DNA from: Bacteroidetes bacterium HGW-Bacteroidetes-2
GTDB lineage: Bacteria > Bacteroidota > Bacteroidia > Flavobacteriales > Flavobacteriaceae
Assembly: GCA_002842575.1 (NCBI GenBank)
Contig: PHDJ01000004.1
Span: 1-64,000, forward strand
Length of the DNA stretch: 64,000 nt
Direction of reading: 5' to 3'
Positions 26,266 through 35,436 of this stretch are shown one piece after another. Numbering within the stretch: position 1 is the first letter of the stretch; every line of letters begins with the position of its first letter. The translations under genes were made by a program, and so were the position numbers. The notes below the pieces were generated by a model. The model saw only the letters and a list, made by a program, of their open reading frames with translations, did not search any database and was not told the DNA's origin.

Positions 26266-27297
26266 TTATTTTGAATCTGTTTTTTCATAAATGGCATAGA
26301 CGTTAGCACCAGGACTTATATATAATTTGCCTTTTCCTGGTCTGTTGAAGACTAAATAACTTTGATAATCTTCAGAAAAGAAAGTGGTTTCAGTATAATA
26401 AAATAAGTTGACTGTAGATTTTCCATCGACCTGTATTTGTAATTTGCCTTCTATTTCTTTAACCTTTATATTTTTTGGCCAAAATGTATTTACACTTTCC
26501 TGTCGGGTATATGTGCCTACATACTCGTTTATAGATGTTGTGCTTTTATAGTTGTAATTAACAATCTCTGGAATCGTATCTTTACTGCCAATAGCGTCGT
26601 GAATTTTATGGTACAAATCAATGGCCGCAATCCTATATTCATTAGCTTTTTTAAAAATGTTAAGCCTATCATTCATATAGTTGGCAACTAAATCTTTATA
26701 TTTTTTATCATTAAGATAATAATCGATTTGTGCATCAGCTAGCAATCCCTTTAGACCGATTTGGCTCCAATCAAATCGACTGTCTTCATCAATGTTTTTG
26801 TAAGTAGTATTCCTTATTCTGTCATTATATACATCAATTTCAATTTTCAAACCAACATATAAATTTTTAATTTCGGGCAATAGGGGTCTATATATTTCTG
26901 GTATATTATCAATGTTGCCTTTTAGATTGTCAAAGCCATTGGTCGCAATCTTAAAATCGCGATAGTTATATCCTATTCTCATCAAATTCCCTGTACGATA
27001 ATCGTCAGCTGTAAATGTATTATTGTAAACTCCCTTTGAAATAGAATCTGTAAATAAATGATAGTCGAACATTCTGTTGGCTTGTATTAAATCTAACTGG
27101 ATGTCATTTTGTATTTCTTTAAGGGTATTCACAATTTTTGCTTCGTTCTTTTTCTGCTCGTTCCAATTATTGATCGATAAGGCAATCAAAATCCCAATGA
27201 CCACCAGTACAATTTCGCCGATGGCGTATTTTAGGTAATTGGCAGTTTTTCCTTGTTCAAGCAGTTTTTTTCGGATGTTTCTAAAAAATTTAATCAT
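26266..27297 (-). CDS. DUF6090 family membrane protein, copy 4 (long form)
   Basis: At 343 residues this is about 90 longer than its neighbours. It has the shared leader MIKFFRNIRKKLLEQGKTAN and helix IGEIVLVVIGILIALSINNW. The extra C-terminal portion (about 255-343) contains INEYVGTYTRQES, KLQIQVDGKSTVNLFYYTE and LVFNRPGKGKLYISPGANVYAIYE. It looks like a small beta domain, perhaps of the DUF3471/lipocalin-like kind seen after some enzymes. Its first 24 nucleotide-coded residues are closest to those of the truncated stub, suggesting a recent duplication. Confidence 0.87.
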   Translation of the reverse strand: MIKFFRNIRKKLLEQGKTANYLKYAIGEIVLVVIGILIALSINNWNEQKKNEAKIVNTLKEIQNDIQLDLIQANRMFDYHLFTDSISKGVYNNTFTADDYRTGNLMRIGYNYRDFKIATNGFDNLKGNIDNIPEIYRPLLPEIKNLYVGLKIEIDVYNDRIRNTTYKNIDEDSRFDWSQIGLKGLLADAQIDYYLNDKKYKDLVANYMNDRLNIFKKANEYRIAAIDLYHKIHDAIGSKDTIPEIVNYNYKSTTSINEYVGTYTRQESVNTFWPKNIKVKEIEGKLQIQVDGKSTVNLFYYTETTFFSEDYQSYLVFNRPGKGKLYISPGANVYAIYEKTDSK

Positions 27298-27336
27298 TGA
27301 ATTATCTGTTGTTTATAGTTTGATCATTACTTTCTT

Positions 27337-28107
27337 TTATTGAGTATCAATTTTCAGAATGATGTCTTTGGCTCTTTGTTTCATTTCCTTCAATGCTTCG
27401 TTTAATCGCAGTTTGCGATATATATTGTTTTTTATAGTGTTTCGCATATCGGGTGTCTTTAATTGTTCTAAAAACACAGCTTTCCTAATGTTTTCTGGTT
27501 GTGCAAAATTGATGTCACTTTTTTTATAAAATGTATCGGGATAAATATCAACTTCAAAGCCTATAGCTGACCAAAACTTGCCGTCATCAATAGTGTTGTC
27601 AGAATCCCAAGCTGTTTGCTGAATGAAATCACTTGAATTTATGGTGTAATAAGTATTAATGTCATCAAAGAGCTCATTAAACTCAAAGAAATCGGTTATG
27701 CCTGTGTTAAGGACTTTTTGAAAGCTTTGATCTTTTATTTTATAATTGACAGCAGTGTAAGGTAGTTTGTTGTATAAAGTATTTGCAGATAATGTGTCTG
27801 GAAATGAAGCATTCAATAAGGATTTAGCATTGTCAATAAAAAAAGGAATTCTGTCCAGCCGATTCGAAAATGCCAAAGTATCTGCTATCAAATCATAACG
27901 AATATTTTGCAATACACTTTTAACGATTGCTTTTTCTTTTCGTTCTTCATTCCAATTGTTAATTTGAAGAGCAATCAAGATCCCAATCACTACCAACACA
28001 ATCTCGCCAATGGCGTATTTAAAGTACCTGCTTGACGGCGAGGCAGGTTTGGATGTTTTGTTTTCCATAATTGAGTTTTGACGTATGTGGCGTAAGAATT
28101 TGATCAT
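27337..28107 (-). CDS. DUF6090 family membrane protein, copy 3, with in-frame palindrome
   Basis: This 256-residue copy reads MIKFLRHIRQNSIMENKTSK, then seven extra residues PASPSSR, then YFKYAIGEIVLVVIGILIAL. The extra codons are exactly the 21-bp palindromic unit CCTGCCTCGCCGTCAAGCAGG. The copies on either side go straight from K to Y. The soluble part is helical, with KAIVKSVLQNIRYDL, and ends IILKIDTQ. Membrane location and function are as for the array; the insertion lengthens the cytosolic leader only. Confidence 0.88.
   Translation of the reverse strand: MIKFLRHIRQNSIMENKTSKPASPSSRYFKYAIGEIVLVVIGILIALQINNWNEERKEKAIVKSVLQNIRYDLIADTLAFSNRLDRIPFFIDNAKSLLNASFPDTLSANTLYNKLPYTAVNYKIKDQSFQKVLNTGITDFFEFNELFDDINTYYTINSSDFIQQTAWDSDNTIDDGKFWSAIGFEVDIYPDTFYKKSDINFAQPENIRKAVFLEQLKTPDMRNTIKNNIYRKLRLNEALKEMKQRAKDIILKIDTQ
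28026..28048. repeat. REP-like palindrome inside a coding sequence
   Basis: ACCTGC and GCAGGT arms flank an 11-base centre TTGACGGCGAG. The unit is far more GC-rich than its surroundings and accounts exactly for a 21-base in-frame insertion in DUF6090 copy 3. I believe similar CCTGCCTCGCCG... units are dispersed in flavobacterial genomes; that is from memory and unchecked. Confidence 0.7.
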
Positions 28108-28136
28108 AGATTAATAAGTTGATTTCATCACGCACT

Positions 28137-28865
28137 TTAATTTTTTGAATCCAAATCGGTTTTTATATTCTCAATTAACTTATTTAATGGTATTAAAACG
28201 TCATTGAATCTTTCAATCCCTCTTATACGTTGTCTTTTAATAAGTCTTAAAATATTAAGGAATTCAGGGTTGTTCTTTAAATCATTAAAATTGTTGGGTT
28301 TTGCAGTGTACGTTGAATTTTCTGAATACATGACATGCTTTGCATAATATGGAAATACTACACTGGATCGTATGAGATTTTCATCAATGGTATAGTCAGG
28401 AATACTTAAAAATTTAACATCGTACATATTGATGATTTCCATTCTAAGTTTTTCGTTTTGTATGATTCCTATTCCCATTGTTTTAAGCGAATTATATGCT
28501 GCTGAGTTGAAAAATCCAGCATAGTTATGTGGAATCCTACCAAAACTACTGTCGAGTTCGGTTGAATAGGGCAAACCATTTTTTATATAATATTCAATCC
28601 TATTTATATCTTCAATAGTAACTTTAATGAGTTCCATTCCTTCTTTAATTTCATCTAATGTTTTTTTTAATTCTAACTGTAAATCAGACAATAATTTAAT
28701 TTCTTGAAGGTGCATTTTTCGATTCTCATTCCAATTATTGATCTGCAAGGCTAATAGGATACCAATCACAACAAGCACAATTTCACCAATGGCGTATTTT
28801 AGGTATTTTCCTGTTTTGTTTTCCATTATTAGGGTTTGACGTATGTTACGGAAGAATTTGATCAT
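28137..28865 (-). CDS. DUF6090 family membrane protein, copy 2
   Basis: The 242-residue protein has leader MIKFFRNIRQTLIMENKTGK, helix IGEIVLVVIGILLALQINNW, then helical soluble sequence with QLELKKTLDEIKEG and LRLIKRQRIRGIERF. It overlaps the preceding copy by 4 bases (ATGA), so translation is probably coupled. The leader shares IMENKT with copy 3, suggesting these two are sister copies. Confidence 0.88.
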   Translation of the reverse strand: MIKFFRNIRQTLIMENKTGKYLKYAIGEIVLVVIGILLALQINNWNENRKMHLQEIKLLSDLQLELKKTLDEIKEGMELIKVTIEDINRIEYYIKNGLPYSTELDSSFGRIPHNYAGFFNSAAYNSLKTMGIGIIQNEKLRMEIINMYDVKFLSIPDYTIDENLIRSSVVFPYYAKHVMYSENSTYTAKPNNFNDLKNNPEFLNILRLIKRQRIRGIERFNDVLIPLNKLIENIKTDLDSKN

Positions 28866-29575
28866 TTCAAATGGCTTTTAATTAAACGTCTTATGTTTTG
28901 AATTTCAGCAAGTGAGCTATCCATTTTTCTGAGTTGGCCACCTCTATTGTCTTTAAACAATTTAAACATTACGATTGATGCTGTTTTTTCAAAGAATGTT
29001 TTGGAATCTATAGGCTCACAATATTCTGACCATTTAAAATCTGAAAATTCTGTTTTAACCACCGGAATCCAGTCAATGTTGAACGAGCTTAAAACATCGT
29101 TTAAGCTTTCGTAAAGTTTAAAAAGGCTTTCGTCGTAGTACGAAATCAATGCCAACTGGAGTTCATTGTTGGATACAATATCTAAGCCTTTTGATTTTAA
29201 CACTTCAAAAGCGCTTGATTGCGACTTAAAACGCTCAAAACATATAATTTTTCCCATCCATTTGTTTAAACTGTCGTTGTAGTTTTTTAAGGCCACCTGC
29301 TCCAATAATTTGTCGGTGTACGTGATGGCTTCTTCAGTCTTAAAACGTTCTATAGAGAGCAAAGCGTAATCCCGTTCCAGATTTTGGTCAATAAGGGTTA
29401 AAATCTCTTTTTCAAAGGTTTTTACTTTTCTTATTTCGTTCCAATTGTTCACCTGTAATGCTAAAAGAATTCCAATCATTACCAATGCAATTTCGCCGAT
29501 GGCGTATTTTAAATATTTTGATGTTTTGCCTTCATTGAGAAGGTTTTGGCGGATGTTTCTGAAGAGTTTTATCAT
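28862..29575 (-). CDS. DUF6090 family membrane protein, copy 1
   Basis: This is the first gene of the array, 237 residues. The leader is MIKLFRNIRQNLLNEGKTSK and the helix IGEIALVMIGILLALQVNNW. The helical soluble part has ALKNYNDSLNKWMGKIICFE and ends RRLIKSHLK. Its leader is closest to copy 5, so the order of duplication is not simply sequential. Its expression probably drives the array. The 105-base gap to the ester cyclase gene upstream holds no clear promoter. Confidence 0.88.
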   Translation of the reverse strand: MIKLFRNIRQNLLNEGKTSKYLKYAIGEIALVMIGILLALQVNNWNEIRKVKTFEKEILTLIDQNLERDYALLSIERFKTEEAITYTDKLLEQVALKNYNDSLNKWMGKIICFERFKSQSSAFEVLKSKGLDIVSNNELQLALISYYDESLFKLYESLNDVLSSFNIDWIPVVKTEFSDFKWSEYCEPIDSKTFFEKTASIVMFKLFKDNRGGQLRKMDSSLAEIQNIRRLIKSHLK

Positions 29576-29680
29576 AGATTTCCTTTTTTCAGGTCTTTTT
29601 TCTTGTCAATTAACCACATTAGATAATTGCATTAAAATAATAAGGATAATTGCTTTTTTCATGAGTTACTTTTTTTGAAG

Positions 29681-30166
29681 TTATTCTTTAAAATCGAGAA
29701 TTTGTGTTTTTATGCTCGGGTCATCTGGGAAGCACCATTGTTCCGCTATTTTGCCATTATGTATTCGATAAATAGAAACTTCGTATATCTCAATTTTCGC
29801 TCCTGTAGCATCTATTCCTTCATAGGTTTTAGTATGTGTTGCTGTGGCTTTATAGCGTGTGACAACTTTATCATTTTCTTGAATGATATCTACTATTTCT
29901 TCATGCCAATCCGGAAAAATGGCTCTCCAGTCTGAAATGGCTTGTTTAGCCTCTTCAATTCCTGTCCACTCTATACTCGTCAAATAATGACAAACAAAAT
30001 CAGAAGTTAGTATATCGTCTAAATTGTCCACTTTACCTTCATTCCAAACCTTGTGATATTCCAAAACAACTGCTTTGTTTTTCTCTAAAATCGAGTTCTT
30101 ATCCGTTGATTGGCAACTGCAGAACAATAGCAATGCAGTTAGTAGTGTTAAAATTTCTTTTTTCAT
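29681..30166 (-). CDS. ester cyclase-like SnoaL/NTF2 lipoprotein
   Basis: The 161-residue protein has a lipobox FCSC (Cys18) and a SnoaL-type cone fold. It reads VVLEYHKVWNEGKVDNLDDI, DFVCHYLTS, AISDWRAIFPDWHEEIVDII, then KIAEQWCFPDD. The Asp/His/Trp pattern (PDWHEEI) is that of SnoaL-like ester cyclases (PF07366-type). It is membrane-tethered in the periplasm. It is the last gene of a long minus-strand run (38.9 to 29.7 kb) that contains four other NTF2-like domains. Confidence 0.85.
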   Translation of the reverse strand: MKKEILTLLTALLLFCSCQSTDKNSILEKNKAVVLEYHKVWNEGKVDNLDDILTSDFVCHYLTSIEWTGIEEAKQAISDWRAIFPDWHEEIVDIIQENDKVVTRYKATATHTKTYEGIDATGAKIEIYEVSIYRIHNGKIAEQWCFPDDPSIKTQILDFKE

Positions 30167-30218
30167 AATTTTTGATTTAGTAATTTGATACCTTTGTTTT
30201 AGATGTCCTTATTTTTTC

Positions 30219-31772
30219 TTACTCTTCCCTCGGCAAACGCACATCTTCTTGCGCAATTTGATATACCAATGCTGCAATTACCGTTGCGTTAATTTTCATA
30301 TCACGTTCTGGAACATATTCCAACACATCTAAATTGGTGTGGTGTGTTACAGTACTATAATTTAAGGGGTCTTGAATGATTTGAAAGCCTGGGATTTTGT
30401 AGTAATCGAAAACATCGTGGTCGGTAAAATTCGTGTTTTCGATGGTTAGATTGTTGACGTCTAAATGCGAATAAGGCGCTAGCATTTTAGCGAAAATAGG
30501 CCGTACCGCTTCGTTCCCTTGCAGATAGATGCCCCGCATTTGTCCGGCACCATTATCCATATTGATATAGGCCGAAATTTTTTCGACCTCCTTTTTTCTG
30601 GTGGTTTCCTTTACTTTCCCATAGTGGTTTTGGGCATATGCCATAGAGCCTAAATATCCTTGCTCTTCGCCGCCCCAAAGTGCCAATCTAATGGTTCGTT
30701 TTGGTGTTAACCCGGATGCTTTAATAATGCGCATGACTTCCATCATTACGGCCGAACCTGCACCATTGTCTGTGGCGCCAGAGGCAGAATGCCAAGAGTC
30801 AAAGTGGGCACCAATCATCACCACATCGTCTTTTAATTTAGGATCTGAACCTGTAATTTCTGCTAGAATATTTACATTATTTTCGGGCTTTACATACGAC
30901 GCTACATCTAAATGGAATTTTATTTTTGGCGTATTTCCTCTTTCTGTCAAGCGTTTCAATTTACCAAAATGTTCTGGCGCAATCGCAAAATAGGGAAGTG
31001 GTTTCACATCGCTTTCTCTATAATTATACGTGCCACTTGGATGAACAACTCCAGGAAAAAATGGTGTTGTTCCTAACATACTCAATGCACCTTCCGCTTT
31101 TAAGAAAGCAAAAAATGCATCATCCTTTTTCATAAAACTTGCGAAAATCACCTCTAAATCTTCTATTAAGTTCATATTCCCAACCGAAAACCCTAAGGTT
31201 TTGTTCGGTGCAGGTACAATCGATTTTTCGGATTCCTGAATCTGTTCTTCCGTAAACCGTTTTGAAAGTGCATCAAACAACATATTTTGTTCTGGGGCAG
31301 CTCCCATCAGTATGGTTTTTCCTTGTAATTTTCCGCTCCATTGTTTTTTAACCAGTTCCATATCGGCATAACTTTCAATCCAAACTAAATCGCCAATTTG
31401 CACACCATTTGAAGGTTCTGTCCACGCATACGGATACGCTTGTATTTTCATATAGGCAGGTGAGGTCATTTCTACATTGAAAGATTTGACTTCCCAACCC
31501 ATACAATCGTCACAATATTTTTCGAAATAGGCCTTATCAACGCCGTAACTTTCCAGGGTTTTCTTTGCCCATTCCGCCGCCGTATAATATTGATTGGTGC
31601 CCGTCAATCGTGGGCCATACACATCGGACAAGTCCGCAATGAGGCTCATCACTTGCGATTTCTGAAAACCTTCGGTATTGATTTTAGCAAGCGCTTGTGG
31701 CACGGTTTGGCTGGTTGCAGCGAAGGATGCACATAAGAAGGCTGAGATAAGAATTTTAGATGTAATTTTCAT
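30219..31772 (-). CDS. M28 family zinc aminopeptidase/carboxypeptidase Q-like
   Basis: The 517-residue exported peptidase has a signal peptide ending about AATSQ. A first domain contains a PA-like insert. The M28 metal site follows: H in IGAHFDSWHSASGATDNGAG (first His, then bridging Asp), EE in LALWGGEEQG, D in YINMDNGAG, and a late His in VTHHTNLD. It cleaves peptides in the periplasm or outside, related to carboxypeptidase Q. It lies between the ester cyclase and the DUF418 protein in the same transcription direction. Confidence 0.93.
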   Translation of the reverse strand: MKITSKILISAFLCASFAATSQTVPQALAKINTEGFQKSQVMSLIADLSDVYGPRLTGTNQYYTAAEWAKKTLESYGVDKAYFEKYCDDCMGWEVKSFNVEMTSPAYMKIQAYPYAWTEPSNGVQIGDLVWIESYADMELVKKQWSGKLQGKTILMGAAPEQNMLFDALSKRFTEEQIQESEKSIVPAPNKTLGFSVGNMNLIEDLEVIFASFMKKDDAFFAFLKAEGALSMLGTTPFFPGVVHPSGTYNYRESDVKPLPYFAIAPEHFGKLKRLTERGNTPKIKFHLDVASYVKPENNVNILAEITGSDPKLKDDVVMIGAHFDSWHSASGATDNGAGSAVMMEVMRIIKASGLTPKRTIRLALWGGEEQGYLGSMAYAQNHYGKVKETTRKKEVEKISAYINMDNGAGQMRGIYLQGNEAVRPIFAKMLAPYSHLDVNNLTIENTNFTDHDVFDYYKIPGFQIIQDPLNYSTVTHHTNLDVLEYVPERDMKINATVIAALVYQIAQEDVRLPREE

Positions 31773-31795
31773 AGTGTTGTTTTTGATTATTTTAA

Positions 31796-33094
31796 TTAAT
31801 TATTTTTAAACGGCTGCTTCTTCCCATAAGTCAACGAACGCCACAACCATTCAAATGGTCCATATTGAAAATGCCTTAACCAAATCGGACTGGTAATCAA
31901 CTGAAAAATCCAAATGCTAAACACTACATAATATAATTCGTAACGTTCTAACTGACCGTATAATCCAAAACCAAGAAATACAATAGAGGTAATGATGCTA
32001 TGCATTAAGTAATTAGACAACGCCATGCGGCCAACCGCTGCCAAACCTCTTTGCAAAAAGCCAAGAACGCCCGATTTTATAAATAGCATAAAAAAGCCAA
32101 TATGACCTAAGGTGATAAACAGTCTGCCAATATTATAGGTTTGTTTAGCTTGATAGATATGAAGGGTATCAAAATTGTTGCTGGTGATTAAGTTAACTTC
32201 GTAATAATTGACGCTCAAGCCTACTGCATATCCAATTAACGCAAGTATCACATAAAATTTGACGCTTTTTTCACCGTGAAGTATGCGCAGTTTATAAAAG
32301 GCCATTCCTAAAAACATAAAGCTTAAAATGTCCCAAGCGCCATAACGGTATTGAAACCATGTTTGCATCCATTGTATTTCGGGTGCTTTTTCCTGTTGGA
32401 CTTCAAAATAATTACCTTGCATGCCTGTGATGTGTTCTTGAATTTCTTCCGGTGTTTTTTTAGTGGATATTTTTTCCCATTCGGCAATGGCGTCATCGGC
32501 TTTCTTGTCGAGTTCGGTACCACTTTCCTTAAAAATTAAGGCTTGTTCAGCTTCAGCTTTTAGGGTTTTGTTTTTATGATAGTCACTAATATCCCATGCG
32601 GTTCCTAAGCAAATTAATACTGCGGCAATTATGAGTAAACTCTTAACCGCTAAGTTTCTAAACGGGAACAAAAAGAACCCAAATAAGCCATAAGCATATA
32701 AAATATCGCCATCCCATAAAAACACCCATGTGTTGACCAAGCCAAATAGCAAAAGCCACACGATTCTTCTGTAATACACATCGGCGGTTGAAATACCGGC
32801 GCCTTTATCAATTAGGCGCGAGGTGAGCAATATAACACCGGCACCAAACAGTATGGTAAACAAGCCGCGCATGGTGCCTTCAAAAAACAATTCGTTGGCA
32901 AACCAGACCGCATAATTTAAGCCTTCGGTGTGGCCAAGTACACTTGGGTCTTCGTAGGAATAGGGCAAGCCCATACCGTTGATGTTCATTAATAAAATAC
33001 CCAAAAGAGCAATTCCTCTAATAACATCCAAAGAATTGATGCGTGATTTTTTTTGAGTAGGGTTGAAATCTGCTTGTCCGATTATAGCGTTCAT
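31796..33094 (-). CDS. DUF418 domain membrane protein
   Basis: The 432-residue protein starts with RINSLDVIRGIALLGILLMN, the hallmark of DUF418/acyltransferase-like membrane proteins, and has about ten hydrophobic segments. The C-terminal part carries the DUF418 pattern, with AVGRMALSNYLMHSII and GPFEWLWRSLTYGKKQP. A soluble stretch (about 165-245) lies between helices. The family is thought to be cell-envelope-related; the substrate is unknown. It is four bases from the next gene upstream, so operonic. Confidence 0.9.
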   Translation of the reverse strand: MNAIIGQADFNPTQKKSRINSLDVIRGIALLGILLMNINGMGLPYSYEDPSVLGHTEGLNYAVWFANELFFEGTMRGLFTILFGAGVILLTSRLIDKGAGISTADVYYRRIVWLLLFGLVNTWVFLWDGDILYAYGLFGFFLFPFRNLAVKSLLIIAAVLICLGTAWDISDYHKNKTLKAEAEQALIFKESGTELDKKADDAIAEWEKISTKKTPEEIQEHITGMQGNYFEVQQEKAPEIQWMQTWFQYRYGAWDILSFMFLGMAFYKLRILHGEKSVKFYVILALIGYAVGLSVNYYEVNLITSNNFDTLHIYQAKQTYNIGRLFITLGHIGFFMLFIKSGVLGFLQRGLAAVGRMALSNYLMHSIITSIVFLGFGLYGQLERYELYYVVFSIWIFQLITSPIWLRHFQYGPFEWLWRSLTYGKKQPFKNN

Positions 33095-33097
33095 TTT

Positions 33098-33955
33098 TTA
33101 TTTATTTATGGCGTCAGCCAGTTTCTTGGTATCCACATACTGCTGAAAAGCAGTGATTTTGTCGTCTTTTAAAGACCATAAATGGGCAACTTGAACATTG
33201 TATGCCTTGCCGGTTTCTTTGAATTTGGCAACATAGCGTAGGGTTGCCAAAACTTGGTTGTTGCTCATTTCGTGAAGCTTAATATCTTCCAATTTAAAAT
33301 ACTCGTGCTCTGCACCAGTTCTTGCAAATACACCGTTTAAAACCGCATCTGGACCTATGTATGGATTGCCGTCTGCATAAGGATTGCCTTCAGCTTCCAA
33401 CCAAACAATCTTGGCATCCATAGCTCCCAGAACCGCAGGAATATCTCCGGCTGAAAAGGCTTTATACAGGTCATTAATGATTGTTTTATTTTTATTTGAA
33501 TATTGAGGTTTCATTTCCACCCGAATAAGCCTTATTGGTGTGGTCTTGCTGAGGTTAACAACTGAATGCGGCGCCTCCGGACCCTTTTGCATGGTGAGCG
33601 GAAAGCTTAAGGGTTCGGGTAATTTTCTGGTGTCAAAAATTACTTTTCCGTCCTTGTCATAATCAATAAAATCGCCTGCTTCCTGAATGTAGAGTACGCT
33701 TGGCCATTTGTGATGATGTAGTGACTCTTTTTCCCCAGGGGAAACAGAGACCTCGAGTACCCTTACCTCATCATTCTCCAGCAGGATCTTATGGTTTTTA
33801 GGAGCAGCAATCACTGCATCTAGTTCTGCCGGCCATTCAGCCGGATCTCCTGATTTGTAATCTATTTTTTGAGACGCTTTGTTTTCCTGACCAAAACCGG
33901 CAATGCTTACTAATAACACTGCCAGTGCAACGAGTTGTTTTTTAAGTGTTTTCAT
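33098..33955 (-). CDS. secreted cupin-NTF2 fusion protein
   Basis: After a signal peptide (cleavage near SIAGFGQ) two domains follow. Residues about 45-150 form a cupin: VRVLEVSVSPGEKESLHHHKWPSVLYI has a three-His cluster, and AGDFIDYDKDGK and PEAPHSVVNL supply the second motif. Residues 155-285 form a SnoaL/NTF2-like domain (IINDLYKAFSAGDIPAVLGAMDAKIVWLE) ending in HLWSLKDDKITAFQQYVDT. The cupin could bind a metal. The fusion suggests a periplasmic enzyme or binder of a small organic compound. It lies between the DUF418 and alcohol dehydrogenase genes. Confidence 0.85.
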   Translation of the reverse strand: MKTLKKQLVALAVLLVSIAGFGQENKASQKIDYKSGDPAEWPAELDAVIAAPKNHKILLENDEVRVLEVSVSPGEKESLHHHKWPSVLYIQEAGDFIDYDKDGKVIFDTRKLPEPLSFPLTMQKGPEAPHSVVNLSKTTPIRLIRVEMKPQYSNKNKTIINDLYKAFSAGDIPAVLGAMDAKIVWLEAEGNPYADGNPYIGPDAVLNGVFARTGAEHEYFKLEDIKLHEMSNNQVLATLRYVAKFKETGKAYNVQVAHLWSLKDDKITAFQQYVDTKKLADAINK

Positions 33956-33986
33956 AATTCATTTTTTAAATTGGTTAGTATTTAAT

Positions 33987-34991
33987 TTAGTTTTTCAATA
34001 CGATTCGAAAGCGAGCTTTCCCTGATTTTAAATGTTCTATTGCTTCATTTGCCTTTGCCATGGGAAATTCTTCAGTAATGGGGTAGATGTTATGACGCAC
34101 ACAGAACTCCAGCATGGTTCGGGTAAGTGCTGGGCTACCAAGAGGACTGCCTGCAACCGACTTTTCTCCCATTATTAAGATAAATGCCGGAATTGCCAAA
34201 GGCTCCAATACTGCACCGACATTGTGAAATTTTCCTTTTGGTGCGAGTGCTACCAGATAGGAATTCCAGTCTAAGGTAACATTGGTGGTATTGAGGATAA
34301 AATTTAAAGTGCCTGCTATTTTAGCCAATTCGTCAGGATTGGTGGAATCTACCACTTTGGTCGCACCCATTTTTAAAATGGATTCTTTTTTACTTGGGTT
34401 AGAGCTAAAGGCAATCACTTCACAGCCCCATTTGTTTAGAAACTTGAGTGCCATATGACCTAAACCACCAATTCCGATGACGCCTACCTTGTCAGTAGCT
34501 TTCACTCCTGCCAATATGATGGGGTTGAAAACAGTAATTCCACCACAAAGCAGCGGACCTGCTTTTGCCAGGTTGATTCCTTCGGGTAATGGAATGGCCC
34601 ATGACCAATGAGCTCGCACATAATCTGCAAAGCCACCATGGCGGCCGCCTATAGTAAATTCTGCAGAGGAGCATAGATGATGAGACCCGTCCATACACTC
34701 ATGGCAGGACATGCAGGATCCGGAAAACCAGCCCACACCCACTTTATCACCCACTTTGACATTTTTCACCGCATTTCCTGCTGCGACTACTTCACCGATC
34801 ACCTCATGGCCGGGAACAATGGGGTAGGTGGTCATTCCCCAGTCATTGTTCATCATACTGAGGTCTGAATGGCAAATGCCACAATTGATGATTTTGACAT
34901 CGACTTGTTCAGGACTGATGGCTCCCATTTCGTAGTAGAAAGGTTCTAATTTTTGGTTTGGGCCGTTGGCGGCTAATGCTGATACTTTCAT
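33987..34991 (-). CDS. zinc-dependent NAD(P) alcohol dehydrogenase (YahK/AdhC type)
   Basis: The 334-residue medium-chain dehydrogenase has the catalytic zinc site NCGICHSDLSMMNNDWG and GHEVIGEV. The structural zinc lobe is CMSCHECMDGSHHLC, and the Rossmann fold VGVIGIGGLGHMALKF. It oxidises or reduces aldehydes and alcohols of cinnamyl or aliphatic type, usually with NADP. It is cytosolic. The gene is much more GC-rich than its flanks (by hand count 35 of the 60 bases from 34681 are G or C), which suggests recent acquisition of this block. Confidence 0.94.
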   Translation of the reverse strand: MKVSALAANGPNQKLEPFYYEMGAISPEQVDVKIINCGICHSDLSMMNNDWGMTTYPIVPGHEVIGEVVAAGNAVKNVKVGDKVGVGWFSGSCMSCHECMDGSHHLCSSAEFTIGGRHGGFADYVRAHWSWAIPLPEGINLAKAGPLLCGGITVFNPIILAGVKATDKVGVIGIGGLGHMALKFLNKWGCEVIAFSSNPSKKESILKMGATKVVDSTNPDELAKIAGTLNFILNTTNVTLDWNSYLVALAPKGKFHNVGAVLEPLAIPAFILIMGEKSVAGSPLGSPALTRTMLEFCVRHNIYPITEEFPMAKANEAIEHLKSGKARFRIVLKN

Positions 34992-35032
34992 AATTTGATT
35001 CTTTTATTGATTTGTTTAACGATTTTGATTTT

Positions 35033-35434
35033 TTATGCTTTATGTACTTCCATTTCGATTTCTATCATAAACTCAGGCAGTGCCAGTTCCTTTACGCCCA
35101 GCCAGGTACCGGCAGGGAAATGGTTTTTGTAGATTTCAGTGCGATAGCCCGCGTGCTCCAGAAATAAGGGCATGTTTGTGGTAAAGACATCTTCCTTAAC
35201 TACATCGTCAAAAGTGCAGCCGTAATGTTTTAGAACTTTATCTAAGTCGGCATAGCAATTTTTCATTTGTTGCAAGAAGTCACCTACTGCAGATGGATTG
35301 CCTTCATCGTCCATACTTACGGCACCGGAGATTTTTATGTGGTTGCCAATCTTTACTGCGTGTGAATAGCCAAAGGCTTTTTCTACCTCAGGGCGAAGGT
35401 TAAAGTATTCGGGTTTTTGGTTTGACTTTTCCAT
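35033..35434 (-). CDS. RidA/YjgF/UK114 family protein
   Basis: The 133-residue protein shows the RidA trimer fold: YSHAVKIGNHIKISGAVSMD, QMKNCYADLDKVLKHYGC, DVVKEDVFTTNMPLF, then the C-terminal ALPEFMIEIEMEV. The usual enamine-binding Arg of RidA (about position 105) is replaced; the motif here is GVKELALPE, so deaminase activity is uncertain. It overlaps nothing and is three bases from the epimerase gene, in the same direction. Confidence 0.88.
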   Translation of the reverse strand: MEKSNQKPEYFNLRPEVEKAFGYSHAVKIGNHIKISGAVSMDDEGNPSAVGDFLQQMKNCYADLDKVLKHYGCTFDDVVKEDVFTTNMPLFLEHAGYRTEIYKNHFPAGTWLGVKELALPEFMIEIEMEVHKA

Positions 35435-35436
35435 AT

